A DNA stretch of 64,000 nt from Stutzerimonas kunmingensis (GCF_900114065.1 NZ_FORS01000001.1:248001-312000), one strand, 5' to 3'. Counted from the first letter of the stretch, positions 57,531-63,711 are shown. Translations and numbers: made by a program. The notes: a model not told the origin generated them from the sequence alone.

Positions 57531-57557
57531 TAAAGTTTCCTCCATTGTTGCCGAACA
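57531..57557 (+). promoter_or_regulatory. Sigma-28 (FliA) promoter of flgMN
   Basis: TAAAGTTT, an 11-nt spacer, and GCCGAACA match the FliA consensus TAAAGTTT-N11-GCCGATAA with two differences. It lies 36 bp before flgM, as expected for a late-class gene controlled by the sigma factor that FlgM inhibits. Confidence 0.85.
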
Positions 57558-57593
57558 CATGGCAAGCGTCCTGATTCCTTCGAGGTTTGCATC

Positions 57594-57923
57594 ATGGTCA
57601 TCGACTTCAATCGGCCCAACAGTCCACTGAACGCCCCTAACGGGCGCAGCGGCGTACAAGGCAACGAGCGTACTGCCGGCACCCAGCAAGGGCCTGCTAG
57701 CGAAGCGCCTAAAACCGACAGCGTCAACTCCAACACTAGCGACACCGTTCAACTGAGCCCTGAAGCCCAGCGCCTGCAGCACGCGGCTGACAAATTGAAC
57801 GAGCAGCCCGCAGTGGACCAGGAGCGCGTTGAGAAGCTGAAACAGGCGATCGCTGATGGCTCCTACCAGGTTGATAGCCAACGCGTCGCATCCAAGCTGC
57901 TCGCGTTCGAGACCCAGCGCTGA
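57594..57923 (+). CDS. flgM: Anti-sigma-28 factor FlgM
   Basis: Encodes 109 residues. The N-terminal half is disordered (rich in Asn, Pro, Gly, Ser, Thr), and the C-terminal half has the FlgM helices that bind FliA ([39 protein letters not shown]). FlgM holds FliA inactive until exported through the finished hook. GAGG precedes the ATG. flgN follows after 42 bp. Confidence 0.94.
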   Translation: MVIDFNRPNSPLNAPNGRSGVQGNERTAGTQQGPASEAPKTDSVNSNTSDTVQLSPEAQRLQHAADKLNEQPAVDQERVEKLKQAIADGSYQVDSQRVASKLLAFETQR

Positions 57924-57965
57924 ACCTGAGCCGACACATACACGCGAGCAAGCCTAGAGCACGAA

Positions 57966-58436
57966 ATGCAAGATACAGCCCTGCTTGAGCAGCTAACCGA
58001 TGATATCGGCATCGCACGCCAGCTCCTTGAACTCATCGATCAAGAGTTCACCGCACTGGGTGAACGCAATCTGGCGGAGCTAGAGGCGATATTAGCGAAG
58101 AAGCAGCCGTTACTGGCACTGCTTGGACAGCATGGCACTCAGCGTAGCCAGTGGCTTGCGGGATTACAGCTGACGCCTGATCGCGCCGGACTTGAAGCGG
58201 CCGCAAATAGATCGAAGGACGGTGCGCTTATCCTTGAGCGAGCGCTATCGCTGGAGACAGAGCTTGAGCGCTGCCGTAGCGCCAATGAAAGAAATGGCCG
58301 TCTCATCCGAGCCAATCAAAGCGCCCTCGGCGGAATGCTGCACATTCTCCAAGGCAAGGACGATACACCCGGCCTGTATGACAATCGTGGCAGTTCCGCC
58401 AAGAACAAGCCGCAACGACCTCTGAGCCAAGCCTGA
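57966..58436 (+). CDS. flgN: Flagellar export chaperone FlgN
   Basis: Encodes 156 residues, nearly all helix. The N-terminal LLEQLTDDIGIARQLLELID and the AELEAILAKKQPLLALLGQH segment (about 38-57) are typical; the C-terminal ANERNGRLIRANQSALGGML matches the FlgK/FlgL-binding region. It protects FlgK and FlgL before export. Co-transcribed with flgM. Confidence 0.92.
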   Translation: MQDTALLEQLTDDIGIARQLLELIDQEFTALGERNLAELEAILAKKQPLLALLGQHGTQRSQWLAGLQLTPDRAGLEAAANRSKDGALILERALSLETELERCRSANERNGRLIRANQSALGGMLHILQGKDDTPGLYDNRGSSAKNKPQRPLSQA

Positions 58437-58499
58437 ACGATAGACCGCCACAAGGACGCAACGCGATGGTGACAACAATGCGCCGGAGAGCATCGACCC

Positions 58500-59246
58500 G
58501 TGTCTAGCTTATTCCTCGGCGATGAAGGCCCGCAGCCTCCCAAGGTACTGACGGCGCCACTCGAGATTTACGCCAATCTGCGTCCCCTTCTGGACAACAA
58601 CACCCCCCTCACGCTTCGCTTCCATGAGCGCAACCAGCGCTACCAGAGTTTTCTGGTTGAAATGAACCGTGAAACCGGCTGGATAGCGCTCGACGAATTG
58701 ATCCCCAATGACGGCGAGAGACTGCTATTGCAAGGCGAGCCGATTCATATAGAAGGATTCTACGAAGGCGCACGACTCTCCTGGACGAGCGACCAACAGG
58801 TTCATACCGGCGAGATTGATGGCGCTCGCTGCTATTGGATCCCAACCCCGACAACGCTCACTTACCATCAGCGCCGCAATGCTTATCGCGCACAGCTGAA
58901 AGAGATCACCGTCGCTGCGCAACTCGGCGGCTCAACAATAAGAAAAGCCTTGGAAGGCAGGCTGCTCGATATATCGGCTACTGGCTGCAAGCTGAGCGTA
59001 AAGGGCGACCAACAGGCCATCCTTCAAACGGGACAAGTCTACGAGATGATCGCGAAGCTGCCCATTGGCGCGATCCAGACGGAAGTCGAGCTTCGTCACG
59101 TGGCCATTGATGAAAAGTCTGGAACTTCGATCTGCGGGCTGCGCTTTCATCGCCTCAGCGGACTGACGCAACGGCAGATTGAAAAGCTCGTGTACCAGCT
59201 TCAACGCGACGCACGCCGCGACAATTCCGCCTCACCGTTCGGCTAA
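58500..59246 (+). CDS. flgZ: Cyclic-di-GMP-binding brake protein FlgZ (YcgR type, PilZ)
   Basis: Encodes 248 residues from a GTG with GGAGAG about 9 nt upstream. An N-terminal YcgR-like domain (about 15-115) is followed by PilZ (about 122-235). The cyclic-di-GMP motifs RxxxR (Arg126 and Arg130 in RRNAYR) and DISATG (about 157-162) are both present. In Pseudomonas this protein reduces swimming when cyclic-di-GMP is high. It ends the flagellar block; the integrated element begins 117 bp later. Confidence 0.92.
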   Translation: MSSLFLGDEGPQPPKVLTAPLEIYANLRPLLDNNTPLTLRFHERNQRYQSFLVEMNRETGWIALDELIPNDGERLLLQGEPIHIEGFYEGARLSWTSDQQVHTGEIDGARCYWIPTPTTLTYHQRRNAYRAQLKEITVAAQLGGSTIRKALEGRLLDISATGCKLSVKGDQQAILQTGQVYEMIAKLPIGAIQTEVELRHVAIDEKSGTSICGLRFHRLSGLTQRQIEKLVYQLQRDARRDNSASPFG

Positions 59247-59286
59247 CGCGCCGCGCAGCGCGCCTTGCCAGACCACCGCTCAGCTC

Positions 59287-59329
59287 AAGGCTTGTCGCGG
59301 AAAAGCGGCACAGCCGAGTCACAAGCCTT
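59287..59329. repeat. Inverted repeat downstream of flgZ
   Basis: AAGGCTTGT (59287-59295) and ACAAGCCTT (59321-59329) are perfect 9-bp arms around a 25-nt loop, between flgZ and the tRNA fragment. No T-run follows, so it may be a weak terminator or an integration-related site. Confidence 0.45.
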
Positions 59330-59362
59330 GCTATCTGAACGTGATCGCTGTGCGAAATCTTA

Positions 59363-59410
59363 TGGCGTCCCAGGCGAGGTTCGAACTCACAACCTTCCCC
59401 TTAGGAGGGG
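59363..59410 (-). other. 3' fragment of tRNA-Arg(CCU), attachment-site scar
   Basis: Read on the minus strand, the 48 bp give the anticodon loop CTCCTAA (anticodon CCT), the 3' half of the anticodon stem (GGGG), the variable loop, a T-arm with GTTCGAAC and the acceptor strand CTGGGAC followed by G and CCA. The 5' half of a tRNA is absent: homology stops within the anticodon stem and unrelated sequence follows. This is what is left when an element integrates into the 3' half of a tRNA gene; the intact tRNA-Arg should lie at the element's far end, beyond the window. Confidence 0.85.
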
Positions 59411-59426
59411 CAAACAAGCCCCTTCC

Positions 59427-59460
59427 AAATCAAGCACTTACCTTGAAAATCAAGCACTTA
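59427..59460. repeat. Direct repeat of 14 bp with 20-bp period beside the attachment site
   Basis: AAATCAAGCACTTA occurs at 59427-59440 and 59447-59460. It lies between the tRNA fragment and the integrase fragment, where recombinase arm sites or a deletion junction might be expected. Confidence 0.6.
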
Positions 59461-59479
59461 GCGTCCCGTTGCATCCGGC

Positions 59480-59975
59480 TTTGCCAGACCTTCGCGCCCT
59501 CGCCTTCGCCGATCACCTGAAGCCGATGGTTCTGCTCTCGCTCAATACCGGTATGAGGCGAGGCGAGCTGTTCAACCTGCGCTGGCATCACGCCAACCTG
59601 CAGGCCAAAACCCTGACGGTAGCCGGCGAAGGCGCAAAGACCAGCGAGACACGGCATATCCCGCTTAACGCCGAGGCGCTGGCCACACTTCAGGGATGGA
59701 AAGACCAGGCGAGCGGTACCGGCTACATCTTCCCGGGTGAAGACGATAAGCCCATGACGGACGTGAAAACCGCCTGGCTGGAGTTGCTGAAGAACGCCGG
59801 CATCGTCGGCTTCCGCTGGCACGATATGCGCCACGACTTCGCATCGCGGCTGGTGATGGCTGGCGTACCGCTGAACACGGTGCGGGATCTGCTGGGGCAC
59901 GCGGATATCAAGATGACGCTCCGCTATGCCCACCTTGCACCGGATAGCAAGGCGGCAGCGGTTGAGCTCCTCTAG
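59480..59975 (+). pseudogene. Truncated tyrosine recombinase (integrase), catalytic domain only
   Basis: About 165 residues. The catalytic set is intact: Arg in NTGMRRGELFNLRW, His-x-x-Arg in WHDMRHDFASRL, His in LLGHADIKMT and the Tyr in RYAHL. The usual N-terminal arm-binding and core-binding domains (about 170-200 residues) are missing, and the frame upstream runs into the tRNA fragment. A recombination or deletion has therefore removed the 5' part. The reading frame continues back to 59265 only by chance. Its end overlaps the convergent minus-strand gene by 4 bp. Confidence 0.82.
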
Positions 59976-60568
59976 TTGAGGAGAAGTGTCTCGTCTTCGC
60001 CTTGGCCCAAGGCCCGCCGCTGGAATCGAGAGAAATCGAACGTAACTCCGAACTCAGGCCCCACCTCTTCGATGTGACCTCCGTAGAGCTTCTCGATCTC
60101 TTGCAGAGTCGGCGCCGGTGCGGGCAAACCCTCCGCCATCAATTCGCTGCGCTCTACGATCAAAGGCCAACCAATTTCGGCCGCTCTCGGGATCAGCGAA
60201 ATCTGTGTGACGGTCCCGGCGTTGTCCCGCGAGACACCAATGCATATAGCGGAAGATTGCAGCAGCAGCTCAAGTTTGCAGCTTTCATCGTACGAGAGCA
60301 GATGCGGCGCCAGGCCAGCTAGCCAAACGATACGTTTCCACTCCTGCGGGCACCACAGTACCCCAATCAGATCCGCCACCTTGATCTCGGGGCGCCCCCG
60401 AATATTCATCGACGCTTGCTTAGCGGCTTCCTGAACCGCTGACTCCAACGTCTTGGCGATCGACTTGCCTGAAGCGCGAGCCAATAGCTCTAGCAGGTAC
60501 TTCTCCCTAGGCTCCATGCGGGTCGTAAACGTTTCCGTCTTCTTCACTGTGCCGGTTTTCTTTGCCAT
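59972..60568 (-). CDS. Ribbon-helix-helix-like N-terminus fused to unknown domain
   Basis: Encodes 198 residues from an ATG with AGGAGG upstream; a longer frame to 60619 has no ribosome site. The first 55 residues (Lys-rich start, TFTTRMEPREKYLLELLARA, GKSIAKTLESAVQEAA) read like a CopG/Arc ribbon-helix-helix DNA-binding module. The rest (about 60-198), with WCPQEWKRIVWLAGLAPHLLS and an acidic tail, matches nothing I recognise. It is divergent from the excisionase-like gene across a palindrome it might bind. Convergent 4-bp overlap with the integrase fragment. Confidence 0.65.
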   Translation of the reverse strand: MAKKTGTVKKTETFTTRMEPREKYLLELLARASGKSIAKTLESAVQEAAKQASMNIRGRPEIKVADLIGVLWCPQEWKRIVWLAGLAPHLLSYDESCKLELLLQSSAICIGVSRDNAGTVTQISLIPRAAEIGWPLIVERSELMAEGLPAPAPTLQEIEKLYGGHIEEVGPEFGVTFDFSRFQRRALGQGEDETLLLN

Positions 60569-60624
60569 GAGACGCCTCCTATCAATGGACGCATCGTAGC
60601 CTATCCATGTGTCACGCACCTATT

Positions 60625-60665
60625 TGACAACATTTGTTGTCACTTATGAAAAGGAGCGCTATAGT
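60625..60665 (+). promoter_or_regulatory. Promoter with overlapping 18-bp palindromic operator
   Basis: TGACAACA-TT-TGTTGTCA (60625-60642) is a perfect inverted repeat. Its right arm contains a -35 box TTGTCA (60637-60642), 17 bp before a -10 box TATAGT (60660-60665), each one mismatch from the sigma-70 consensus. It drives the excisionase-like operon that starts at 60710, and a protein bound to the palindrome would block the -35. Confidence 0.7.
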
Positions 60666-60709
60666 TCTGTTGCGGCCGGTACTGGCCGTGACTGTCCAGA
60701 GGAAAAACC

Positions 60710-60910
60710 ATGAGCCAACTCGCAACGCTGCAACCGCTCGCAGTCAGCCCTGAAGAGGCTGCTCACGCATCGGGTACAACCAGAACCGCCGTATACGAAG
60801 CCATCGCCCGGGGCGACCTGATGTCGTTTAAGGCAGGCAGGCGCCGCCTAATCCTGATTGAGGAACTGCGCGCCTGGCTGAACCGTATGGCGAAGGACAA
60901 CGCACGATGA
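60710..60910 (+). CDS. AlpA/excisionase-like MerR-type HTH protein
   Basis: Encodes 66 residues preceded by GAGGAAAAACC. The small excisionase fold is visible: LAVSPEEAAHASGTTRTAVYE (split over about 11-31) followed by AIARGDLMSFKAGRRRLI and EELRAWLN. Such proteins direct recombinase towards excision and may also regulate transcription. First gene of a chain of overlapping small genes. Confidence 0.75.
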   Translation: MSQLATLQPLAVSPEEAAHASGTTRTAVYEAIARGDLMSFKAGRRRLILIEELRAWLNRMAKDNAR

Positions 60911-61062
60911 GCGCCCGTTTTGAGGCCCTGGAACGGGCCTTCCATCTAATCGACCGCAGCGGCAAAGTCATTGGGTGGCTGGCACTGCCAACCAATACCC
61001 GACTGATTGACCTCGAACACCTGCGCCACCTTGGCGCCTCTCGACTGGAGCTAGCGAAATGA
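60907..61062 (+). CDS. Small element protein, 51 aa
   Basis: Starts at the ATGA overlapping the stop of the excisionase-like gene and ends at the ATGA that starts the next gene, so it is coupled on both sides. The protein contains FHLIDRSGKVIGWLALPTN and a Leu-rich helix. No family recognised. The tight packing supports a real gene. Confidence 0.55.
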   Translation: MSARFEALERAFHLIDRSGKVIGWLALPTNTRLIDLEHLRHLGASRLELAK

Positions 61063-61298
61063 ATACTGCAACGACCGAAACAGTGGATGAAATCGACGCG
61101 TACGACCTGGCGACCTATGCGCGCGAACACGGCAAGTGGCTTGGCTCGATAGCCCGAGCGATCCAGCTCAACTGCAAGCACAAGAACGGCCGCGATGCGC
61201 TGGACCTCGCCAACCTGGCGCAGTACCTCGCCGACGATCTGAGCAACTACATGGATTGCGAAGCGGAGCGCATCAAGCGCGTGGAGGGGCTGCAATGA
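61059..61298 (+). CDS. Small element protein, 79 aa
   Basis: Overlaps both neighbours by ATGA. It is helical and acidic at the start (ETVDEIDAYDLATYAREHG), with DALDLANLAQYLADDLSNYM near the centre and a single Cys at CEAERIKR plus one in NCKHKNG. No signal peptide. Function unknown. Confidence 0.55.
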   Translation: MNTATTETVDEIDAYDLATYAREHGKWLGSIARAIQLNCKHKNGRDALDLANLAQYLADDLSNYMDCEAERIKRVEGLQ

Positions 61299-61540
61299 GC
61301 CGCATCACTGATCGCGAGGCGTTCGAGATGATCCAGCGCAACACCGCCGTGCTGACGAACGCCGGCAAAGGGTTGGAAGGTATCGGCCGGCTATTGGGCG
61401 CCGATGAATCTGAGCATCACCTAAGCGACGACGACCGGAGCAGCCTTGCGTATGCGGTGGCCGCCCTGGGCTCGATGATCTACGCGGCCGCCAACGAAGC
61501 ATGGGGCTACGCCGCACCGGACAGGGACGAATGGACATGA
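61295..61540 (+). CDS. Small element protein, 81 aa
   Basis: Overlaps the previous gene by ATGA; a longer frame starting at 61136 is out of keeping with this coupling. The sequence is helical with ITDREAFEMIQRNTAVLTN and a hydrophobic AVAALGSMIYAAANEA stretch, too polar around it to be a clear membrane segment. Function unknown. Confidence 0.55.
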   Translation: MSRITDREAFEMIQRNTAVLTNAGKGLEGIGRLLGADESEHHLSDDDRSSLAYAVAALGSMIYAAANEAWGYAAPDRDEWT

Positions 61541-61623
61541 GAAAGGAAGCAGAGAGGAAACCCGAAGCGGTGCTGCAACACCGCCAGGGGCAAACACATT
61601 GGACTGCACCAAGTGAGGACTGA
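61537..61623 (+). CDS. Possible 28-aa coupled ORF
   Basis: Begins at the ATGA overlap with the preceding stop and encodes a basic, Gln/Lys-rich peptide (MRKEAERKPEAVLQHRQG start). It may be a genuine microprotein or only a leader that carries ribosomes to the next gene 3 bp downstream. Short length limits confidence. Confidence 0.3.
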   Translation: MRKEAERKPEAVLQHRQGQTHWTAPSED

Positions 61624-61626
61624 ACT

Positions 61627-61866
61627 ATGCCATCACACTCCGCAACCGAGCAAGACCGGCGCCTTCTGGAAGCACTGAGAATTCATCCAGTGACAACCAT
61701 CGAGGCAGCCAACGACCTGGATATCGTCCACCCGCCATCAACGGTTCGCCGTCTGCGTCGGCGTGGCTTCGATATCCGCACGCAATGGGCCTACCAGGCC
61801 ACTGAGGCAGGACGGCCACCGCACCGCGTGGGTCAATACGTCCTGATGCAAGAAACAGCGGCCTAG
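61627..61866 (+). CDS. Small helix-turn-helix protein
   Basis: Encodes 79 residues. A winged-HTH can be traced: RLLEALRIHPVTTIEAANDL, then VHPPSTVRRLRRRGFDIRTQ as recognition helix and wing. This type of short HTH protein is common in prophages and integrative elements. Its end is 54 bp before the replication-like gene. Confidence 0.65.
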   Translation: MPSHSATEQDRRLLEALRIHPVTTIEAANDLDIVHPPSTVRRLRRRGFDIRTQWAYQATEAGRPPHRVGQYVLMQETAA

Positions 61867-61867
61867 C

Positions 61868-61926
61868 GGCCATAACGCTGGCGGGGCGCCCTGCCCTGCC
61901 GGCTCTAGCACGGGTTCGTTATGGCC
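61868..61926 (+). promoter_or_regulatory. Inverted repeat enclosing the start codon of the next gene
   Basis: GGCCATAACG (61868-61877) and CGTTATGGCC (61917-61926) are perfect 10-bp arms. The right arm contains the ATG (61921-61923) of the 132-aa gene. In mRNA the arms would pair and hide the start codon; the 39-nt loop is GC-rich. Confidence 0.6.
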
Positions 61927-62319
61927 AAGAAAAAGCCAAGAGTTAATTGGGGGCCGATGGGCGCGCTATCGCTGCCCAAAGCGCTAATGGCTCAAGCCGA
62001 TTTCCGCGACCTTTCACCGTCTGCCCTGAAGGTACTCATGGTGCTCGGCTATCAGTACAACGGGCGCAATAACGGCGATCTGGCAGCTACTCACACGATG
62101 ATGGAGAGCTGGGGCGGGATGGCAAAAGCTACGCTTGCCGGCGCGCTGAAGGAGCTTCAGGAGCGCAACCTGATCACGCGCACTCGGCAGCACAACCGGA
62201 GCAGAGACGGAGCGCGCCCGACCCTATTCGCTTTGTCGTGGGAAGGCATCGACGAATGCCCTGGAAAGGATCTTGAGGTGCCCCCCTCACCGGTGCCGAG
62301 ACGAAAACTGGCCGTGTAA
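61921..62319 (+). CDS. Replication-initiator-like/HTH protein
   Basis: Encodes 132 residues, basic at both ends. After GALSLPKALMAQADFRDLSP the region about 40-100 forms a winged HTH: KVLMVLGYQYNGRNNGDLAA, MAKATLAGALKELQERNLIT, then an Arg-rich wing (RTRQHNRSRDG). This arrangement resembles the N-terminal winged helix of plasmid replication initiators and small phage-plasmid regulators; a full Rep would be longer. The ATG sits in an inverted repeat and lacks a strong ribosome site, so its translation may be controlled. A palindrome array follows immediately. Confidence 0.55.
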   Translation: MAKKKPRVNWGPMGALSLPKALMAQADFRDLSPSALKVLMVLGYQYNGRNNGDLAATHTMMESWGGMAKATLAGALKELQERNLITRTRQHNRSRDGARPTLFALSWEGIDECPGKDLEVPPSPVPRRKLAV

Positions 62320-62332
62320 TTCGTTTTTTCTA

Positions 62333-62476
62333 GTTCAATTTTTAGCCCTGACTAGTTCAAAAATTGAACCGCTGTTTTCCTGTTTCGTCCGGTTGTTTTT
62401 TCGATGCGCCGTTAGTAGTTCAAAAACTGAACCGTAATCGCACTTTTTGGTGGTTTTGTAGGTTCAAAAACTGAAC
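62333..62476. repeat. Array of GTTCA-N5-TGAAC palindromes
   Basis: Three full palindromes: GTTCAAAAATTGAAC (62355-62369) and GTTCAAAAACTGAAC (62418-62432 and 62462-62476). A half-site GTTCAATTTTT starts at 62333. Start-to-start distances of 22, 63 and 44 bp are close to whole helical turns, so bound dimers would lie on one face of DNA. The last lies just upstream of a -10-like TATACAT (62482-62488) before the next gene. The 218-bp gap they occupy has no gene. Confidence 0.8.
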
Positions 62477-62537
62477 ACCCTTATACATATACCACCCTAT
62501 ACCCAGCTTTCAGCGGGGATTGGGGCGAGGAATCAGA

Positions 62538-62744
62538 ATGACCAACATCGTACCAATCGACCCCGACACCGGGATCATCACCGACCAGGGCGCGCACATC
62601 GACGCATTCGGCCAGGCGATGCTGCTCGGCATTTTCTCCGACCTCTGCCAGCTCCGTGATGGTGAGATGGACCAGATCCGGACCATTACCCTGGATGGGA
62701 TCGCGAAGCGCCTTGGCAAGCTGCTGGAGCGCTACGAACCATGA
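62538..62744 (+). CDS. Small element protein, 68 aa
   Basis: Starts at an ATG with GAGGAATCAG upstream. The sequence is acidic (MTNIVPIDPDTGIITDQGAH start) with a helical second half (QLRDGEMDQIRTITLDGIAK). It overlaps the next gene by ATGA. No family recognised. The palindrome array probably controls it. Confidence 0.55.
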   Translation: MTNIVPIDPDTGIITDQGAHIDAFGQAMLLGIFSDLCQLRDGEMDQIRTITLDGIAKRLGKLLERYEP

Positions 62745-62953
62745 AGCAGGGAGAGCTCGCACTGTTCGCCAAGATCGCGCCCATGGTTGCCCACTGTGAC
62801 GGAGCGGTCGCCGCACTGGCGATGTACCAGGCCGATGCCGACCGCGGCGAGCTGGATACCAAGATGCTATCGGGATTCTTGCAAGGCCTGTTCGCTGCCG
62901 GCGTGCTCAGTGACGAGGATCTGGCGACACTCGACACCAGGCGCATTCACTGA
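62741..62953 (+). CDS. Small element protein, 70 aa
   Basis: Coupled to the previous gene by ATGA. Helical and acidic, with APMVAHCDGAVAALAMYQAD and KMLSGFLQGLFAAGVLSDED (about 42-61). No family recognised. Confidence 0.5.
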   Translation: MKQGELALFAKIAPMVAHCDGAVAALAMYQADADRGELDTKMLSGFLQGLFAAGVLSDEDLATLDTRRIH

Positions 62954-62985
62954 CCCACCAGCCCCCGCCACCGAGCGGGGCTTTA

Positions 62986-63261
62986 ATGCGTCCAGAATTG
63001 GACGCATCCCCTGCCGAGCACGTTTCGTGCACCACCCGTGCTCAGCGCGTTGCGATTGGCGAGGCTATCGAGCAGGAGTTGCAAGGTCGGAATCATCGTC
63101 CTGCAGAAAGTCCGGAAAATTTTCCGGAGTTACCGAAAGGCGATACCCGCGACCTGGCTGCAAAAGCTGCCGGCTTCGGTAACACCCGCTCAACACCTGT
63201 TCAACGTCCGTTGAAACCCAACCCTAACCGGCCGGGTTACTGCTGGGTTTCCACTGTGTAG
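62986..63261 (+). pseudogene. ParB-like partition protein remnant
   Basis: A 91-residue frame. TRAQRVAIGEAIEQELQGR, ENFPELPKGDTRDLAAKAAG and FGN read like the C-terminal-of-core region of ParB/Spo0J-type proteins of plasmids. There the sequence would continue with a helix-turn-helix (GFGNxxTYxxAK), whereas here it breaks into a Pro-rich tail. The N-terminal NTPase fold is absent. I read it as a fragment, with a stop or junction after the FGN. A genuine short protein is possible. Confidence 0.4.
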
Positions 63262-63436
63262 AAATCAACACACTGTGTCGTTTTCAACACGCGAGACAGA
63301 CCAACCTGTCCGACTCGGACCAGATCGGCGGTTTCCCAAGATCAAGACCGGGGGTTTCCCACTATCAAGGCAGCGGGTTTTCCCCAGAACTAGGGATATC
63401 TCACCGAGACCAAACCGTCTCAGTGAGACCAAAACG
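63246..63436. repeat. Iteron-like tandem repeats, three families
   Basis: ACTGTGT-N5-TCAACAC occurs twice in tandem (63253-63271, 63272-63290; 15 of 19 identical). GGTTTCC(C)-led units recur with a 23-bp period at 63330, 63353 and 63376, the first two sharing ATCAAG, and a related GGTTTCC lies at 63246. TCTCAxxGAGACCAAA units occupy 63399-63417 and 63418-63436 (16 of 19 identical). Lengths of 19-23 bp and tandem spacing are those of plasmid iterons. Downstream is an AT-richer stretch. Confidence 0.75.
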
Positions 63437-63711
63437 GCTCACTCGCCGGGGGTAGGCGCCTCGATACTTCGGGGCTAATAAGCCGGACACCGCGCCCTCA
63501 GGTTTTTTCTTATCTCCGCAAAATAATGGTTTTCAGCGACCGTTCGTCAGAAAGTTTCAGAGCTAAATTCTAAACCGTACGGCCCCGGACAAAACCGGAA
63601 ATTAGCCGAGTTAGGGCTGCAGAGCAGCGATTTACAGGCCTCAAATAAAGCCTAATATGTGTGACATAGCAGTCTACATGACGCTTTGCTTTACATATTG
63701 AGGCCGCAGCT
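63262..63711. other. Gene-free stretch with origin-like repeats
   Basis: 450 bp without a credible gene. The first 175 bp hold the tandem repeats. The remainder (63480-63711) is AT-richer, with a T-run (63505-63512) and a GGCCTCAA / TTGAGGCC inverted repeat (63637-63644 and 63698-63705). The latter flanks a stretch just before the next gene. Together this is a plausible replication origin or complex control region. Confidence 0.6.

Noticed and set aside
59363-59410. Functional tRNA-Arg gene
   Set aside because: The 5' half including acceptor, D-arm and part of the anticodon stem is missing.
59179-59520. Open frame through the tRNA fragment (with a QARFELTTFPLGG-like stretch)
   Set aside because: This peptide is the familiar artefact of translating an antisense tRNA 3' end; it is not a protein gene.
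63246-63436. CRISPR array
   Set aside because: Repeats are contiguous and of three unrelated types without unique spacers, and no cas genes are seen.
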